Positions 40,989 through 49,153 of a stretch of DNA of 64,000 nucleotides are shown here, piece after piece. The notes below the pieces were generated by a model that was not told the origin of the DNA, made no database searches, and was given only the letters and a program-made list of their open reading frames with translations. Numbering within the stretch: the stretch's first letter is position 1; the number at the start of each line of letters is the position of its first letter. The position numbers were made by a program, and so were the translations under genes. The stretch covers positions 1-64,000 of the forward strand of contig MSGS01000045.1 in assembly GCA_001940855.1 (NCBI GenBank). The letters run 5' to 3'. Source of the stretch: Christensenellaceae bacterium Phil1. GTDB taxonomy: Bacteria; Bacillota; Clostridia; Christensenellales; CAG-138.

Positions 40989-41831
40989 TTACTCCGCCTG
41001 CGCGTCAAGCAGCGAATACTGCGCGGTCAGCTTGGCCTGCACAAGATAGCGCTGCATGCGGTTCTGCTTATAGCATGTTGAAAGCGTAAGCACCTTATCG
41101 CCAAACGCGGGGAACATTTCGCGGTCGTAATTCGTATTCACGCCGTCTGCCAGCTTGTCAAAATAGCGGTTGAACTCATCCTCATCCGTAAAATCATGGC
41201 AAAGGAGCAGATGCTCGCTGCTGTGCGGATAGGCCGCAAAAACGGTGTATTCATATATAGCGTCGCTCATATAGATATACACAGTTCTGTGTTCTTCAAA
41301 ATACGCGGGGTCTGCAAAGTCGTTAAGCGTGGCGAACATGGTGCCGTTTTTCCTGTTATGCCCGTAAAGCACGGTGACGGGATCCGAAAAGTCCCGCTTG
41401 TTATAGCGCTGCGAAAATATGCTGCCGCCGGAATAATAGCTGCCGTCAACGGCATGATCTGAATAGAACTCGTCCTTATCCTCGCTCTGCACCACGGCGT
41501 AATTTATTATGCTGCCCGGCATATCTATCCATGCGTAAATGTCCGGATTCAGTTCCGTAAGCGCGCCAAAGTTTATGCTGCGGAATTTCTTCTTCGGCTC
41601 CGCATCCGCTGCGTCCGGCTGCGGTTCGGCATCCGGCGCGGCAGTTCCTTCCGGTTCCGCTGTGTCCGCCTTCGGCACGGCAACCGTCATGTCCGATGCA
41701 ATGTCGTTAGCCAGCTTGTCGTTAAGGCTATTCCCGCGCACATACTGCACAATATAAAGTATGCACATCACGCAAACGACTGCCATTGCGGCGGATATAA
41801 TGCCAAGTATTATCTTAACCGATTTTTTCAT
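40989..41831 (-). CDS. srtB: Class B sortase
   Basis: Transpeptidase of 280 residues anchored by an N-terminal helix (5-28). Catalytic His158 lies in LYGHNRKNGTMF, Cys253 in LTLSTCYKQN, and Arg261 in RMQRYLV, the SrtB arrangement. A charged Ala/Pro/Asp linker (52-82) separates anchor and enzyme. Directly upstream is a 75-residue protein ending in an SPQTG sorting signal, matching the (S/P)PxTG preference reported for clostridial SrtB. A terminator lies between the two genes, so the sortase is likely made by read-through at a lower level. Confidence 0.95.
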   Translation of the reverse strand: MKKSVKIILGIISAAMAVVCVMCILYIVQYVRGNSLNDKLANDIASDMTVAVPKADTAEPEGTAAPDAEPQPDAADAEPKKKFRSINFGALTELNPDIYAWIDMPGSIINYAVVQSEDKDEFYSDHAVDGSYYSGGSIFSQRYNKRDFSDPVTVLYGHNRKNGTMFATLNDFADPAYFEEHRTVYIYMSDAIYEYTVFAAYPHSSEHLLLCHDFTDEDEFNRYFDKLADGVNTNYDREMFPAFGDKVLTLSTCYKQNRMQRYLVQAKLTAQYSLLDAQAE

Positions 41832-41855
41832 TTGGCTCCCCCTCGTTCAAACGGT

Positions 41856-41890
41856 AAAAAAATGCCCCATAAACTACGCATTTATGAGGC
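41856..41890 (-). terminator. Attenuator-like terminator between the SPQTG peptide and srtB
   Basis: Ten-pair stem GCCTCATAAA/TTTATGGGGC, with one G-U pair, followed by T7 on the minus strand. No sigma-A promoter is seen between it and srtB. Confidence 0.85.
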
Positions 41891-41918
41891 TCTGTTTTGA
41901 TTGTGATGCAAATTCAGC

Positions 41919-42146
41919 TTAGGCGTTGGCCTTCCTGCCTACATACAGCGCCACGCCGCCGCAAAGCACGGCCAGCAGCACTATGCTCTCGATACCGAAA
42001 TCATATCCGGTCTGCGGAGAGGTAGGATCGCTGGAAACATCGGTATTGCCATGTTCGGGGCTGATAACTTCGGTATCAGCGAACGCAACGGAAGCAAGGC
42101 TGAACACCAATGCAAGCGCCAACACTACTGCAAAGAACTTTTTCAT
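41919..42146 (-). CDS. Small secreted protein with SPQTG sortase sorting signal
   Basis: A 75-residue protein. Residues 1-23 form a signal peptide with an AFA cleavage site before Asp24. Residues 24-42 are a short acidic spacer (DTEVISPEHGNTDVSSDPT). Residues 43-47 are SPQTG, followed by a hydrophobic helix (51-69) and the basic tail GRKANA, the complete sortase sorting signal. After signal cleavage and sorting only about 23 residues would stay on the wall, so it acts as a surface peptide rather than an enzyme. Strong AGGAGGGG ribosome site and own promoter. Confidence 0.88.
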   Translation of the reverse strand: MKKFFAVVLALALVFSLASVAFADTEVISPEHGNTDVSSDPTSPQTGYDFGIESIVLLAVLCGGVALYVGRKANA

Positions 42147-42187
42147 AACAATCCCCTCCTGATAAAGGTTTCCTTGCGGATAGATAT

Positions 42188-42216
42188 AGTATAGCTCATG
42201 CGGGGCGAAAAAGCAA
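42188..42216 (-). promoter_or_regulatory. Promoter of the SPQTG peptide gene
   Basis: TTGCTT (42211-42216), 17-base spacer, TATACT (42188-42193). The -35 overlaps a weak AGCAA/TTGCT hairpin with T-run that may end the upstream exporter operon. Confidence 0.7.
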
Positions 42217-42246
42217 GCTGTTTTTTGCTAAAATCGGGCCGAAAAT

Positions 42247-44028
42247 CTAATAATCCATCGTCAGCTTTTCGGCAGTCCGCGCGTCTATTTCCTCAACCGT
42301 ACCTCCATGCACCCTGTATACCCTGCTGCACATACTGAGCACGCTCGGCCGGTGGGTCGTAACTATGCAGGTTTTGTTCGGGTGCGCAAGCATTATGGAG
42401 CGCAGCACCTGCCGCTCCGTTGCAACGTCCAGCGCGGACGTGGCCTCGTCAAGCAGCATTATGGGTGCATCTCTCAGCACCGCGCGGGCTATGGCTATGC
42501 GCTGCGCCTGCCCTTCGGAAAGCCCGTGCCCGTGTTCGCCCACTGACGAATCAATGCCGTTTTCCATTCTGCTCACAAATTCCCATGCGCACGCCGTTTT
42601 AAGCGCCGCTTCAATTTCCCCATTTGAAGCCTGCGGCTTCACCATGCGCAGATTATCCGCAATGGTACCTGAAACAAGCGTATTTCCCTGCGGAACGTAT
42701 GAGAAAAAGCCCCTCAGCGCGGCGTTCATTTCCTGTGCTTGGCCATAACCGTCGCCAAGCTCCGCCCGGCCCTTCTGCGGCCGTATAAGCGAAAGAATCA
42801 TGCGCACCATCGTGGTTTTCCCGCCGCCGGATGGGCCTATCACGGCCACTATCTCGCCCGGGGCAGCCGTGAAATTCACCTTGTCAAGCACGGTTTCGCC
42901 CGCCTTATATGCAAACGAAACGTCCTCCAGCCGCACCGTAAGCCCGCGCGCGGCGTTGAGCGTATCCTCCCCCGCGCCGCATTCTTCCGGCGGCATAGCC
43001 ATAAGCTCCCGTATCCTTGTTGCCGAAACGGACGCATTAAGGAACACAGGCACGGTTTTTACAAGCGAGTTAAATGCGGACGAAAGCTTCGCCCCTTGCG
43101 AAAGGAAAAGCGTCATCGTGCCGTAAAGTATCTTCCCGTTCCATAGCAGATACAGGCAATAGCAGAACGCTGCCATCTGCACGGCGGAGCCTATCAGCGA
43201 AAGCACGGCCTCTGTTTTGATGCTGAACAAATTATAGTCAAGGCTCACTTTTTTATATTCGCCCTGCATTCGGCGCAGCCGCTCGCTCTGCTTATCGGTT
43301 ATGCCGAAGCTTTTTATTGAATCAAGGTTATTGAACGTTTCCGTTTCAAACGCCATCATGCCGCTGTTCAGTTCCCGCACCTTTTGTCCGAAGCTGCGCA
43401 TGCGCCCTATCAGCCGCCTTGCGCTGAAAATCAAAAACGGCGCGCTTGAAAGCGCAAGCAGCGCCATCACCGCATCGTAATATAATATGGACAGCAGCGT
43501 TATTATGAACGTGTAGCTTGCTATTATCAAATCAGGCAGCCAACTTATAGCGTTGCCGGCAACGGTATAAGCATCGCTGTTCAGCCGGTTAAGAAGATCC
43601 CCGCCCGGGTAGCCGTTGAGCGTGTTCCAGTCCGCGCGTATGACTTTATCGAATACCTCGGCCTGAATATCGTTATTCACCTTTATCGAAACCTTGGCGG
43701 ATATTCTTGAAACGGTGCTTTTTAGCGCAACGCTCACGACCGAGCTTGCTATCATTACCGCTATAACGAACCACAGCCGCGCCCTGTCGTGCCCGGTGAT
43801 TATATCAATGGTATATTTGCTTGCAACTGCGGAAACGAGCGCGAACGATGCGCTGAGTATCCCAAGCAGCGTATATATTATCACCGCCGCGCGGTAACGC
43901 CGCGTGTATGCCGCTATCCATTTCCAGTCGTTTATAATGTCCTTAAACGTGCCGTCCTTCATGCGGCCAAGCAATTCGCCCAGCGCCTCGGACCCAAGCA
44001 CCTTCCGTTTGGGCTTGTTCTGCTCCAT
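42247..44028 (-). CDS. ABC exporter (fused membrane and ATPase domains)
   Basis: Half-transporter of 593 residues: six membrane helices (about 45-320) and a C-terminal ATPase. Walker A is GPSGGGKTT, the signature is LSEGQAQR (SEGQ in place of SGGQ), Walker B IMLLDEATSALD, and the switch His lies in TTHRPS. It resembles MsbA/LcnC-type exporters without a C39 peptidase domain. The gene follows the S26-type peptidase by 25 bases, suggesting export and processing of a peptide or a glycolipid. Substrate unknown. Confidence 0.92.
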   Translation of the reverse strand: MEQNKPKRKVLGSEALGELLGRMKDGTFKDIINDWKWIAAYTRRYRAAVIIYTLLGILSASFALVSAVASKYTIDIITGHDRARLWFVIAVMIASSVVSVALKSTVSRISAKVSIKVNNDIQAEVFDKVIRADWNTLNGYPGGDLLNRLNSDAYTVAGNAISWLPDLIIASYTFIITLLSILYYDAVMALLALSSAPFLIFSARRLIGRMRSFGQKVRELNSGMMAFETETFNNLDSIKSFGITDKQSERLRRMQGEYKKVSLDYNLFSIKTEAVLSLIGSAVQMAAFCYCLYLLWNGKILYGTMTLFLSQGAKLSSAFNSLVKTVPVFLNASVSATRIRELMAMPPEECGAGEDTLNAARGLTVRLEDVSFAYKAGETVLDKVNFTAAPGEIVAVIGPSGGGKTTMVRMILSLIRPQKGRAELGDGYGQAQEMNAALRGFFSYVPQGNTLVSGTIADNLRMVKPQASNGEIEAALKTACAWEFVSRMENGIDSSVGEHGHGLSEGQAQRIAIARAVLRDAPIMLLDEATSALDVATERQVLRSIMLAHPNKTCIVTTHRPSVLSMCSRVYRVHGGTVEEIDARTAEKLTMDY

Positions 44029-44052
44029 CGCTCCGCCGCCTTTCGTTCCGGT

Positions 44053-44517
44053 CTATCTCAATCCCTTGGGCACAATAAAGCTCAGCTTGAGCATAAGCGG
44101 CCTCAGCTTTATAAGCGCCACCCACGGCCCGGCAAAAAAGTCCCACCAAGGGTTCCCCTTCTTTATCCATTTGCCCTTGCGGCAAACGTCCGTCACAACG
44201 GCAAACACCATGTCCGGTGCAAGCGGGCCTTCTATCTCTGTCTGCGCGTCTCCCGCAGCATAATAATTGCCCTGCCTGTCCACGCGCACTATTCTGTGCA
44301 TAACGTATTGGCCGTTTCTTCGGCGATAAAATGCCATGTCCCCGCGCCTGAGCGGCCCGTTTGGCTTAGCAAAGCGTATGCTGTCCCGCCCGTGCACAAG
44401 GAACGGCGTCATGCTGCCGCCCGTTATCGTAAGGCACACGGTTTCGCCCTTTGCAACAAGGCCGCTAAGCACGCGCATGTAGCTATCCGTATCAACGGTC
44501 CGTGTAACAGGCTCCAC
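44053..44517 (-). CDS. S24/S26-type peptidase (signal-peptidase-like)
   Basis: A 154-residue serine peptidase-fold protein. The nucleophile Ser is in LTITGGSMTPFLVHG (about residues 28-42). The region normally holding the general-base Lys reads GDMAFYRRRNGQYVMHRIV, where the MHR matches the His seen in SipW/ER-type signal peptidases. No clear N-terminal membrane helix; a hydrophobic C-terminal segment may sit on the membrane. GTG start at 44517 after GGGGAGG. Such genes often neighbour ABC exporters in Clostridia. Confidence 0.82.
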   Translation of the reverse strand: MEPVTRTVDTDSYMRVLSGLVAKGETVCLTITGGSMTPFLVHGRDSIRFAKPNGPLRRGDMAFYRRRNGQYVMHRIVRVDRQGNYYAAGDAQTEIEGPLAPDMVFAVVTDVCRKGKWIKKGNPWWDFFAGPWVALIKLRPLMLKLSFIVPKGLR

Positions 44518-44546
44518 CGTTTTTTCCTCCCCGCTTTATTCTTTGC

Positions 44547-46076
44547 TTACTCGCGCGCTTCGCTTTCGGCCTCGTCCGCATCGTGCGCGGCCTCGCGTTC
44601 GTCCGCATTTGCGGCGCCGTCGCTGTCCTCGCGATGGCGATAACCATAGCCGTAGCTGTATCCGCCGTAGCCGTAACCGTATCCGTAGCCGTAGCCATAG
44701 CCGCCGCTAAGGTGCGTTTCAACTCCGTTGAGCACGCAGCCTATAACGCTTGTTCCGCTTTCGGAAAGGAACTGCAGGCTGTCAAGTATCTGCGATATTT
44801 CAACCCCGCCCGCGCCTATAACATACAGCGCGCTGTCCACCGCGCTTGCAATATTCGCGCTGTCGGCAAGCAGTCCGCACGGCGGCGTATCCACAATTAT
44901 AAAGTCCGCCTGACCTCTCAGCGTATCTATAAGGCTCTTCAGCCAGCGTGCGCTTATCGGGCGCGTGCTCTTGCGCGGCACGTCACCCGCAAGCAGCTTC
45001 AGCGTGCTGCCCTCAATTTCGCTCAGGCATTCGCCAACGCTTTTCACCTTGCGCTCTCTCAGCTCTACCAGTCCGTTGGACGGCGTGGTTATGCCAAGCG
45101 CTTTTTTAACGCTGGGCCTGCGCAGGTCCATATCAACCAAGATTACCCGCGCGCCGTTTTTGCTCAGTGCCAGCGCAAGGTTTGTGGAAACGGTGGTCTT
45201 GCCCTCGCCCGGCATTGTGCTGGTCACAAGTATTGCGTGGCATTTGCCGCTTTCAAGCCGCCGTAAAAGCTTTATTCTCAGGCTGCGTATGCTTTCCTGG
45301 AAGGAACCGGATACGCGCTTATTGAGTATTGAAAGCGTATTCACGTTATGCTGCTTGCGCTTTTTGAACGTTACCTTGGGCAGCGTGGTAAGGCAGGTTT
45401 GGTTCAGCTTTATGCGTATATCGTCCGGCTCGCGCACGGTGTTTCTTATCGCCGCACAGAGCATAAGGAAAACAAAGCCTATTATCAGCCCCACTATCGC
45501 GCCCTTTATGAACGTTTTTACGGGGCTGAAGCTGTTATACGGCACGGTCGGTTCCACAGGATCCGTCAAAAGATTCATTGTGGTGCTGCCTATAACGTAA
45601 TCCGCAACCTCCGGATAAACCTTTATCACCGCCTCAAGTATCGCCTTCGCATCGCGCGGGCTGCTGCTTGTAACACGCATGGTGAAAAGGTTTGTGTTGT
45701 CCATAGTCTCGGCCGTTATAGAGCCGTTTATAACGCTTACGCCAAGCTCTTTTTTAAGCTTGGAATACATAAGATCGGACTGTATAAGGTAGGGGAACGT
45801 TTTGCCCAGCTGCTCCGCCGTGGCCTTATTATAATAGCTGTATCCGCTGCTCTGCTCCGTGTTGCCGGATGCGGATACCTGAATGGTGAACGTAACTTCG
45901 CATGCGTACATGGGCGTATAGCTGAAATACCCTTTGGCGAACCATAGCGCGCCTACTATCGCCGCAAGCGCAAGCGGTATCCAAAACAACTTTTTCAGTA
46001 CCGGAAGGAACTCCTGCAAAAGCCGCGATATATCTATTGCGCCTTCATCCCGGCGGTCAATTTTCTTTTCTTCCAT
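44547..46076 (-). CDS. Bacterial tyrosine kinase, Wzz-Wzc type, with Gly-Tyr tail (second copy)
   Basis: A 509-residue fusion of a polysaccharide co-polymerase domain (two membrane helices near residues 28-48 and 195-220) and a CpsD/CapB-type BY-kinase. Walker A is STMPGEGKTT, A' ILVDMDLRRPS, B IIVDTPP. The tail has ten Tyr in Gly-Tyr repeats followed by an acidic Ala/Asp/Glu end. These kinases autophosphorylate on C-terminal Tyr and control exopolysaccharide chain length. The start at 46076 (MEEKKIDRRDE) follows CGGAGG and overlaps the first kinase by 20 bases. Confidence 0.93.
   Translation of the reverse strand: MEEKKIDRRDEGAIDISRLLQEFLPVLKKLFWIPLALAAIVGALWFAKGYFSYTPMYACEVTFTIQVSASGNTEQSSGYSYYNKATAEQLGKTFPYLIQSDLMYSKLKKELGVSVINGSITAETMDNTNLFTMRVTSSSPRDAKAILEAVIKVYPEVADYVIGSTTMNLLTDPVEPTVPYNSFSPVKTFIKGAIVGLIIGFVFLMLCAAIRNTVREPDDIRIKLNQTCLTTLPKVTFKKRKQHNVNTLSILNKRVSGSFQESIRSLRIKLLRRLESGKCHAILVTSTMPGEGKTTVSTNLALALSKNGARVILVDMDLRRPSVKKALGITTPSNGLVELRERKVKSVGECLSEIEGSTLKLLAGDVPRKSTRPISARWLKSLIDTLRGQADFIIVDTPPCGLLADSANIASAVDSALYVIGAGGVEISQILDSLQFLSESGTSVIGCVLNGVETHLSGGYGYGYGYGYGYGGYSYGYGYRHREDSDGAANADEREAAHDADEAESEARE
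44637..44705. repeat. Hexanucleotide Gly-Tyr coding repeat (second kinase)
   Basis: Degenerate 6-bp units (TAYGGN on the minus strand) encoding the tyrosine tail. Because the unit is a multiple of three, slippage would change tail length without a frameshift. Confidence 0.85.
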
Positions 46077-47568
46077 TGGCTTCCTCCGTATGCCGGCGGC
46101 TGCTCCTGCCGCCCTTCGCGTTCCTCTCGCCATAGCCATATCCGCCGTAGCCGCGGCCGTAACCGTAGCCATAGCCGTATCCGTATCCGTATCCGTAGCC
46201 GTAGCCGTAACCCGCGCGGCTGCCTATTATGGGCGTTACGCGCACGTCGTTGAATACGCAGCCCAGCAGGTGCGCCTTGCTTTGGTTAAGCATATCCACG
46301 GCGTCGTTTATCCTGCCCGCGCTCACGCAGTCCTGCCGCACGACAAGCAGCGAAAGATCCGCTATGTCCGCCAGCATTTCGGCATCGGAAAACATTGCCA
46401 TTGGCGGCGAATCGATTATTGTATAATCCGTTGCCGCACTCAGTTCCTTCATCATGCTTCGCATGGCGCCGGAGGATATAAGCTCCGCCGCGTCGTTCTG
46501 CGCCGCGGATGAGAACATCGCGTTCACGCCGTATTTTTCTATGTATTCCGTTTCAAGGCCGCATTTGCCGCGTATCATGTCCGCAAGTTCGGTTTTCACT
46601 TCCGCGCCCAGCAGCTTATATTGCGAAGGCTTGTGCATGTCCGCATCTATCAGCAGCACCGTGCCGCCCTTCTGCGCCAACGATATGGCAAGGTTCGCGG
46701 CAACGGTGGACTTGCCCTCGTTTTCCGCAACGCTTGTGACGAGTATAACGTTTTTCTTGTCCCGCCTTACGGCATGGGACACGCGGGAGGCAAGCTTCGC
46801 CACTTCCTCGCTGAAGTTAAAGCTTGCGGTGGTGTTGGTTATAAGCAGGCCCTTCGTGGTCTTTTTCAGCTTTGTGCGCAGCGTTTTGTTCTTTGTTTCG
46901 TGGTGGATGGTGCAATAAAGCTTTGCGTCTATTTTATGCCTTGCGGCGGAGGTGGTCTGCACCCTGTCCGCAAGCAGTATTGATGCTATAAGCGCCAATG
47001 CCATTGCCGCCGCGCCTATTATGAACGCGCGCTCTATCGCCGTGCGAAGTTGCAGCGGGTTTGACGGGGACTTTGGCACGGACGGCGGATCAAGCTCCCT
47101 CAGCACAACGTTCTGGAACACATAATCGGATACAGCCGAATAATTGTCCAGCAGGAATCTGAGCGTTTTGAACGCATCCGTCGGGTTATCCGCAGTTACG
47201 CGCATCGTCATAAGATTAGTCTGCGGCACTACGAACGCCTCAAGTTCGCCGTTCAGCTTTTCAACGCCCAGCTTTTCCTTTGATATGGTTGAAAACATTG
47301 TGCTGTCAAAAAGCTTTGTGAAAGTGCCCGCCATTTCGGACGTGCTTGAAAGGTTTGAAAAAACGGAGGTATAGCTCGCGTTCTTCATGCCCACGGCAAC
47401 GGTTGTGCTGGCGGTATATTGCGGCTTATAAAATACCTGAAGATAGGCCACCGTAAGCATTGCCGCGATAAGTCCCGCGGCGATAACGGTGGGTATTTCC
47501 TTAACTATGCGGCGGATGATGCAGACAAGGCTGTAATCCGTCCAGCGATTTGATGCATGTTCTTCCAT
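46057..47568 (-). CDS. Bacterial tyrosine kinase, Wzz-Wzc type, with Gly-Tyr tail (first copy)
   Basis: A 503-residue paralogue of the following gene. Membrane helices near 23-43 and 175-195 flank the Wzz-like domain. Kinase motifs are SVAENEGKST (Walker A), LLIDADMHKPS (A') and IIDSPPMAMF (B). Its C-terminus has twelve Tyr, nine of them in strictly alternating Gly-Tyr, then a basic tail with KGGRSSRRH; the second copy ends acidic. The start at 47568 (MEEHASNRW) follows GGGAGGG. The opposite tail charges suggest the two kinases pair. Confidence 0.93.
   Translation of the reverse strand: MEEHASNRWTDYSLVCIIRRIVKEIPTVIAAGLIAAMLTVAYLQVFYKPQYTASTTVAVGMKNASYTSVFSNLSSTSEMAGTFTKLFDSTMFSTISKEKLGVEKLNGELEAFVVPQTNLMTMRVTADNPTDAFKTLRFLLDNYSAVSDYVFQNVVLRELDPPSVPKSPSNPLQLRTAIERAFIIGAAAMALALIASILLADRVQTTSAARHKIDAKLYCTIHHETKNKTLRTKLKKTTKGLLITNTTASFNFSEEVAKLASRVSHAVRRDKKNVILVTSVAENEGKSTVAANLAISLAQKGGTVLLIDADMHKPSQYKLLGAEVKTELADMIRGKCGLETEYIEKYGVNAMFSSAAQNDAAELISSGAMRSMMKELSAATDYTIIDSPPMAMFSDAEMLADIADLSLLVVRQDCVSAGRINDAVDMLNQSKAHLLGCVFNDVRVTPIIGSRAGYGYGYGYGYGYGYGYGYGRGYGGYGYGERNAKGGRSSRRHTEEANGRKEN
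46137..46210. repeat. Hexanucleotide Gly-Tyr coding repeat (first kinase)
   Basis: Tandem 6-bp units coding for Tyr-Gly, less degenerate than those of the second kinase. A possible site of length variation and of recombination between the two genes. Confidence 0.88.
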
Positions 47569-47581
47569 TGCTGCCCTCCCG

Positions 47582-48382
47582 CTATTCAACCACAATATAC
47601 AGCACCACGCTGCCGCGCACGCCTATTTCGTTGCGGCAGGAATAAGTGATGCGGTTCACGCCCTCTTTAAGGCGTGATTTATCGGCATATACGGCGCTCT
47701 TTTCCGCGCCTATAACTTCCTTAACATATTTCATCGGCTTAAATGACTTCGCTTCCTCCGCCGTCATATACACAAGATATGTGTCAAGCGTTATAACCGG
47801 TTCGTTATCGGCTATTGTCCTTATTTCAACCTCAAGCGTAAGCGAAACATGATCGCCAAGACTATTCGTCACCTCAAACGTAACGGGATAAAGCCCTGCG
47901 TAATAAGGCGAAAGGTTATTTGTGTTTATCCTTATGCGGTCATTTATATTGCCGTCTATCACATCGTAGGCTGTAAGCCTGTCTCGCACCTGTATGCTGC
48001 CCGTCGGGGCATAGCGCAATTCCTTGCTCAGCGAAAAGCGCGGCGGAACATAATCGGTATATATTATTGTGCGCGTGCGGGTAACAACATGGCTGTCGTT
48101 ATCGGACACGGCATAGGTCGCATTCACCTCGCCGCCTTCGCCCATTTCAATTTTTTGCAGTATCAATTTGTCCGTTATGTCGCCGTCCTTTGCGTCGTAT
48201 GCCGTAACGCCGCTCATAAGCGCATCCGTGCCGTCCGCAATGGAAATGCTGAGCGGTTCTTCATCCACCCGTATTTCCGGCATTGTAGTATCTGTAGTGT
48301 AATGCTTATAAAGTATAGCTCCCCCCAGCAGAAGCGCCGAGACTATGAACAGAATAAGCATTGTGATATGAAGCTGTTTCAT
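47582..48382 (-). CDS. Membrane-anchored protein with Ig-like (DUF5011-type) domains
   Basis: A 266-residue protein: N-terminal anchor helix (about 6-26), then two or three beta-sandwich repeats. The first two share the pattern ALMSGVTAYDAKDGDITDKL and RDRLTAYDVIDGNINDRI, typical of bacterial Ig-like folds with a calcium-type DxDGD/N loop. No enzyme motif. Located between the phosphatase and the kinases, so possibly a surface adaptor for polysaccharide assembly. Confidence 0.8.
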   Translation of the reverse strand: MKQLHITMLILFIVSALLLGGAILYKHYTTDTTMPEIRVDEEPLSISIADGTDALMSGVTAYDAKDGDITDKLILQKIEMGEGGEVNATYAVSDNDSHVVTRTRTIIYTDYVPPRFSLSKELRYAPTGSIQVRDRLTAYDVIDGNINDRIRINTNNLSPYYAGLYPVTFEVTNSLGDHVSLTLEVEIRTIADNEPVITLDTYLVYMTAEEAKSFKPMKYVKEVIGAEKSAVYADKSRLKEGVNRITYSCRNEIGVRGSVVLYIVVE

Positions 48383-48409
48383 CGTGCGTTATTATCCCTC
48401 CGCATTGGG

Positions 48410-49153
48410 TCAAAATTCGCTTGCCAGCGCATATACTTCGCCGTTGTTTATTATGGCCGCCGGATTTTCCGAAAACAGCAGCTCCGCCGCGTCTTGCCCG
48501 TAATATTCCGCAACCACGTCGTAACCATCGTTCAGCTTGGTTGTGCGGCGATATGGGCCGTGCGCGTCGCTTGCAATTACGTGCACGCACCCGTGATCCA
48601 GGCACCAGCGCGCCGTCTTTTTCGCGTGCCTGCCAAACATGCCCGTAAGGCTGCCCTTGTTCAGCTGCACCACCGCGCCGCACAGCGCGCAGTGTTCAAG
48701 GAACGCCGGCTCATCCTGAATGAAATAATACCGTTCCGGATGGGCAATAACGGGTATCAGTCCGCGCTCAAACACCGTTTGCAGGCTCCGTTCCATAAAT
48801 TCGTCCGTCTCGCCGAACGCGAACTCTATCAGAAGGTATTTCGACCCTGCAAGCGTTAAAAGCTTCCCTTCGTCTATCTGCTCGCCCAGCCTTGGCGTTG
48901 AAAATACCTCCATGCCGTTGTATAGCTTGAGCGGTATTTCGTTTTCCTTCATCATGGCGCGCATGGAATCAAACCTTGCCGTAAGTTCCGCCGTGTTGAA
49001 ATTGGCAAAGCCGTCCGCCTCGCAGCAATGCGGCGTCATTATCATCTGCTTAACGCCGTTTTCCGCTGCCGTTTCCGCCATTATCAGGCTATCCTCCGCG
49101 TTGCCCGCGCCATCGTCCACGCCAAAGAGTATATGGCTGTGTATATCTATCAT
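48410..49153 (-). CDS. cpsB: CpsB/YwqE-type protein-tyrosine phosphatase
   Basis: Manganese-dependent PHP-fold phosphatase of 247 residues that removes phosphate from BY-kinase tails. Metal ligands lie in MIDIHSHILFGVDDG, TPHCCEADG, LIEFAFGE, AHPERYYF and ASDAHGPYRR. The start at 49153 (MIDIHSH) follows AGGAG and overlaps the upstream stop by four bases. It is the natural counterpart of the two kinases two and three genes downstream. Confidence 0.94.
   Translation of the reverse strand: MIDIHSHILFGVDDGAGNAEDSLIMAETAAENGVKQMIMTPHCCEADGFANFNTAELTARFDSMRAMMKENEIPLKLYNGMEVFSTPRLGEQIDEGKLLTLAGSKYLLIEFAFGETDEFMERSLQTVFERGLIPVIAHPERYYFIQDEPAFLEHCALCGAVVQLNKGSLTGMFGRHAKKTARWCLDHGCVHVIASDAHGPYRRTTKLNDGYDVVAEYYGQDAAELLFSENPAAIINNGEVYALASEF

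Noticed and set aside
44637..46210. Tandem short repeats considered as a CRISPR array or microsatellite locus
   Set aside because: Units are 6 bp, have no spacers, and encode the Gly-Tyr tails in frame.
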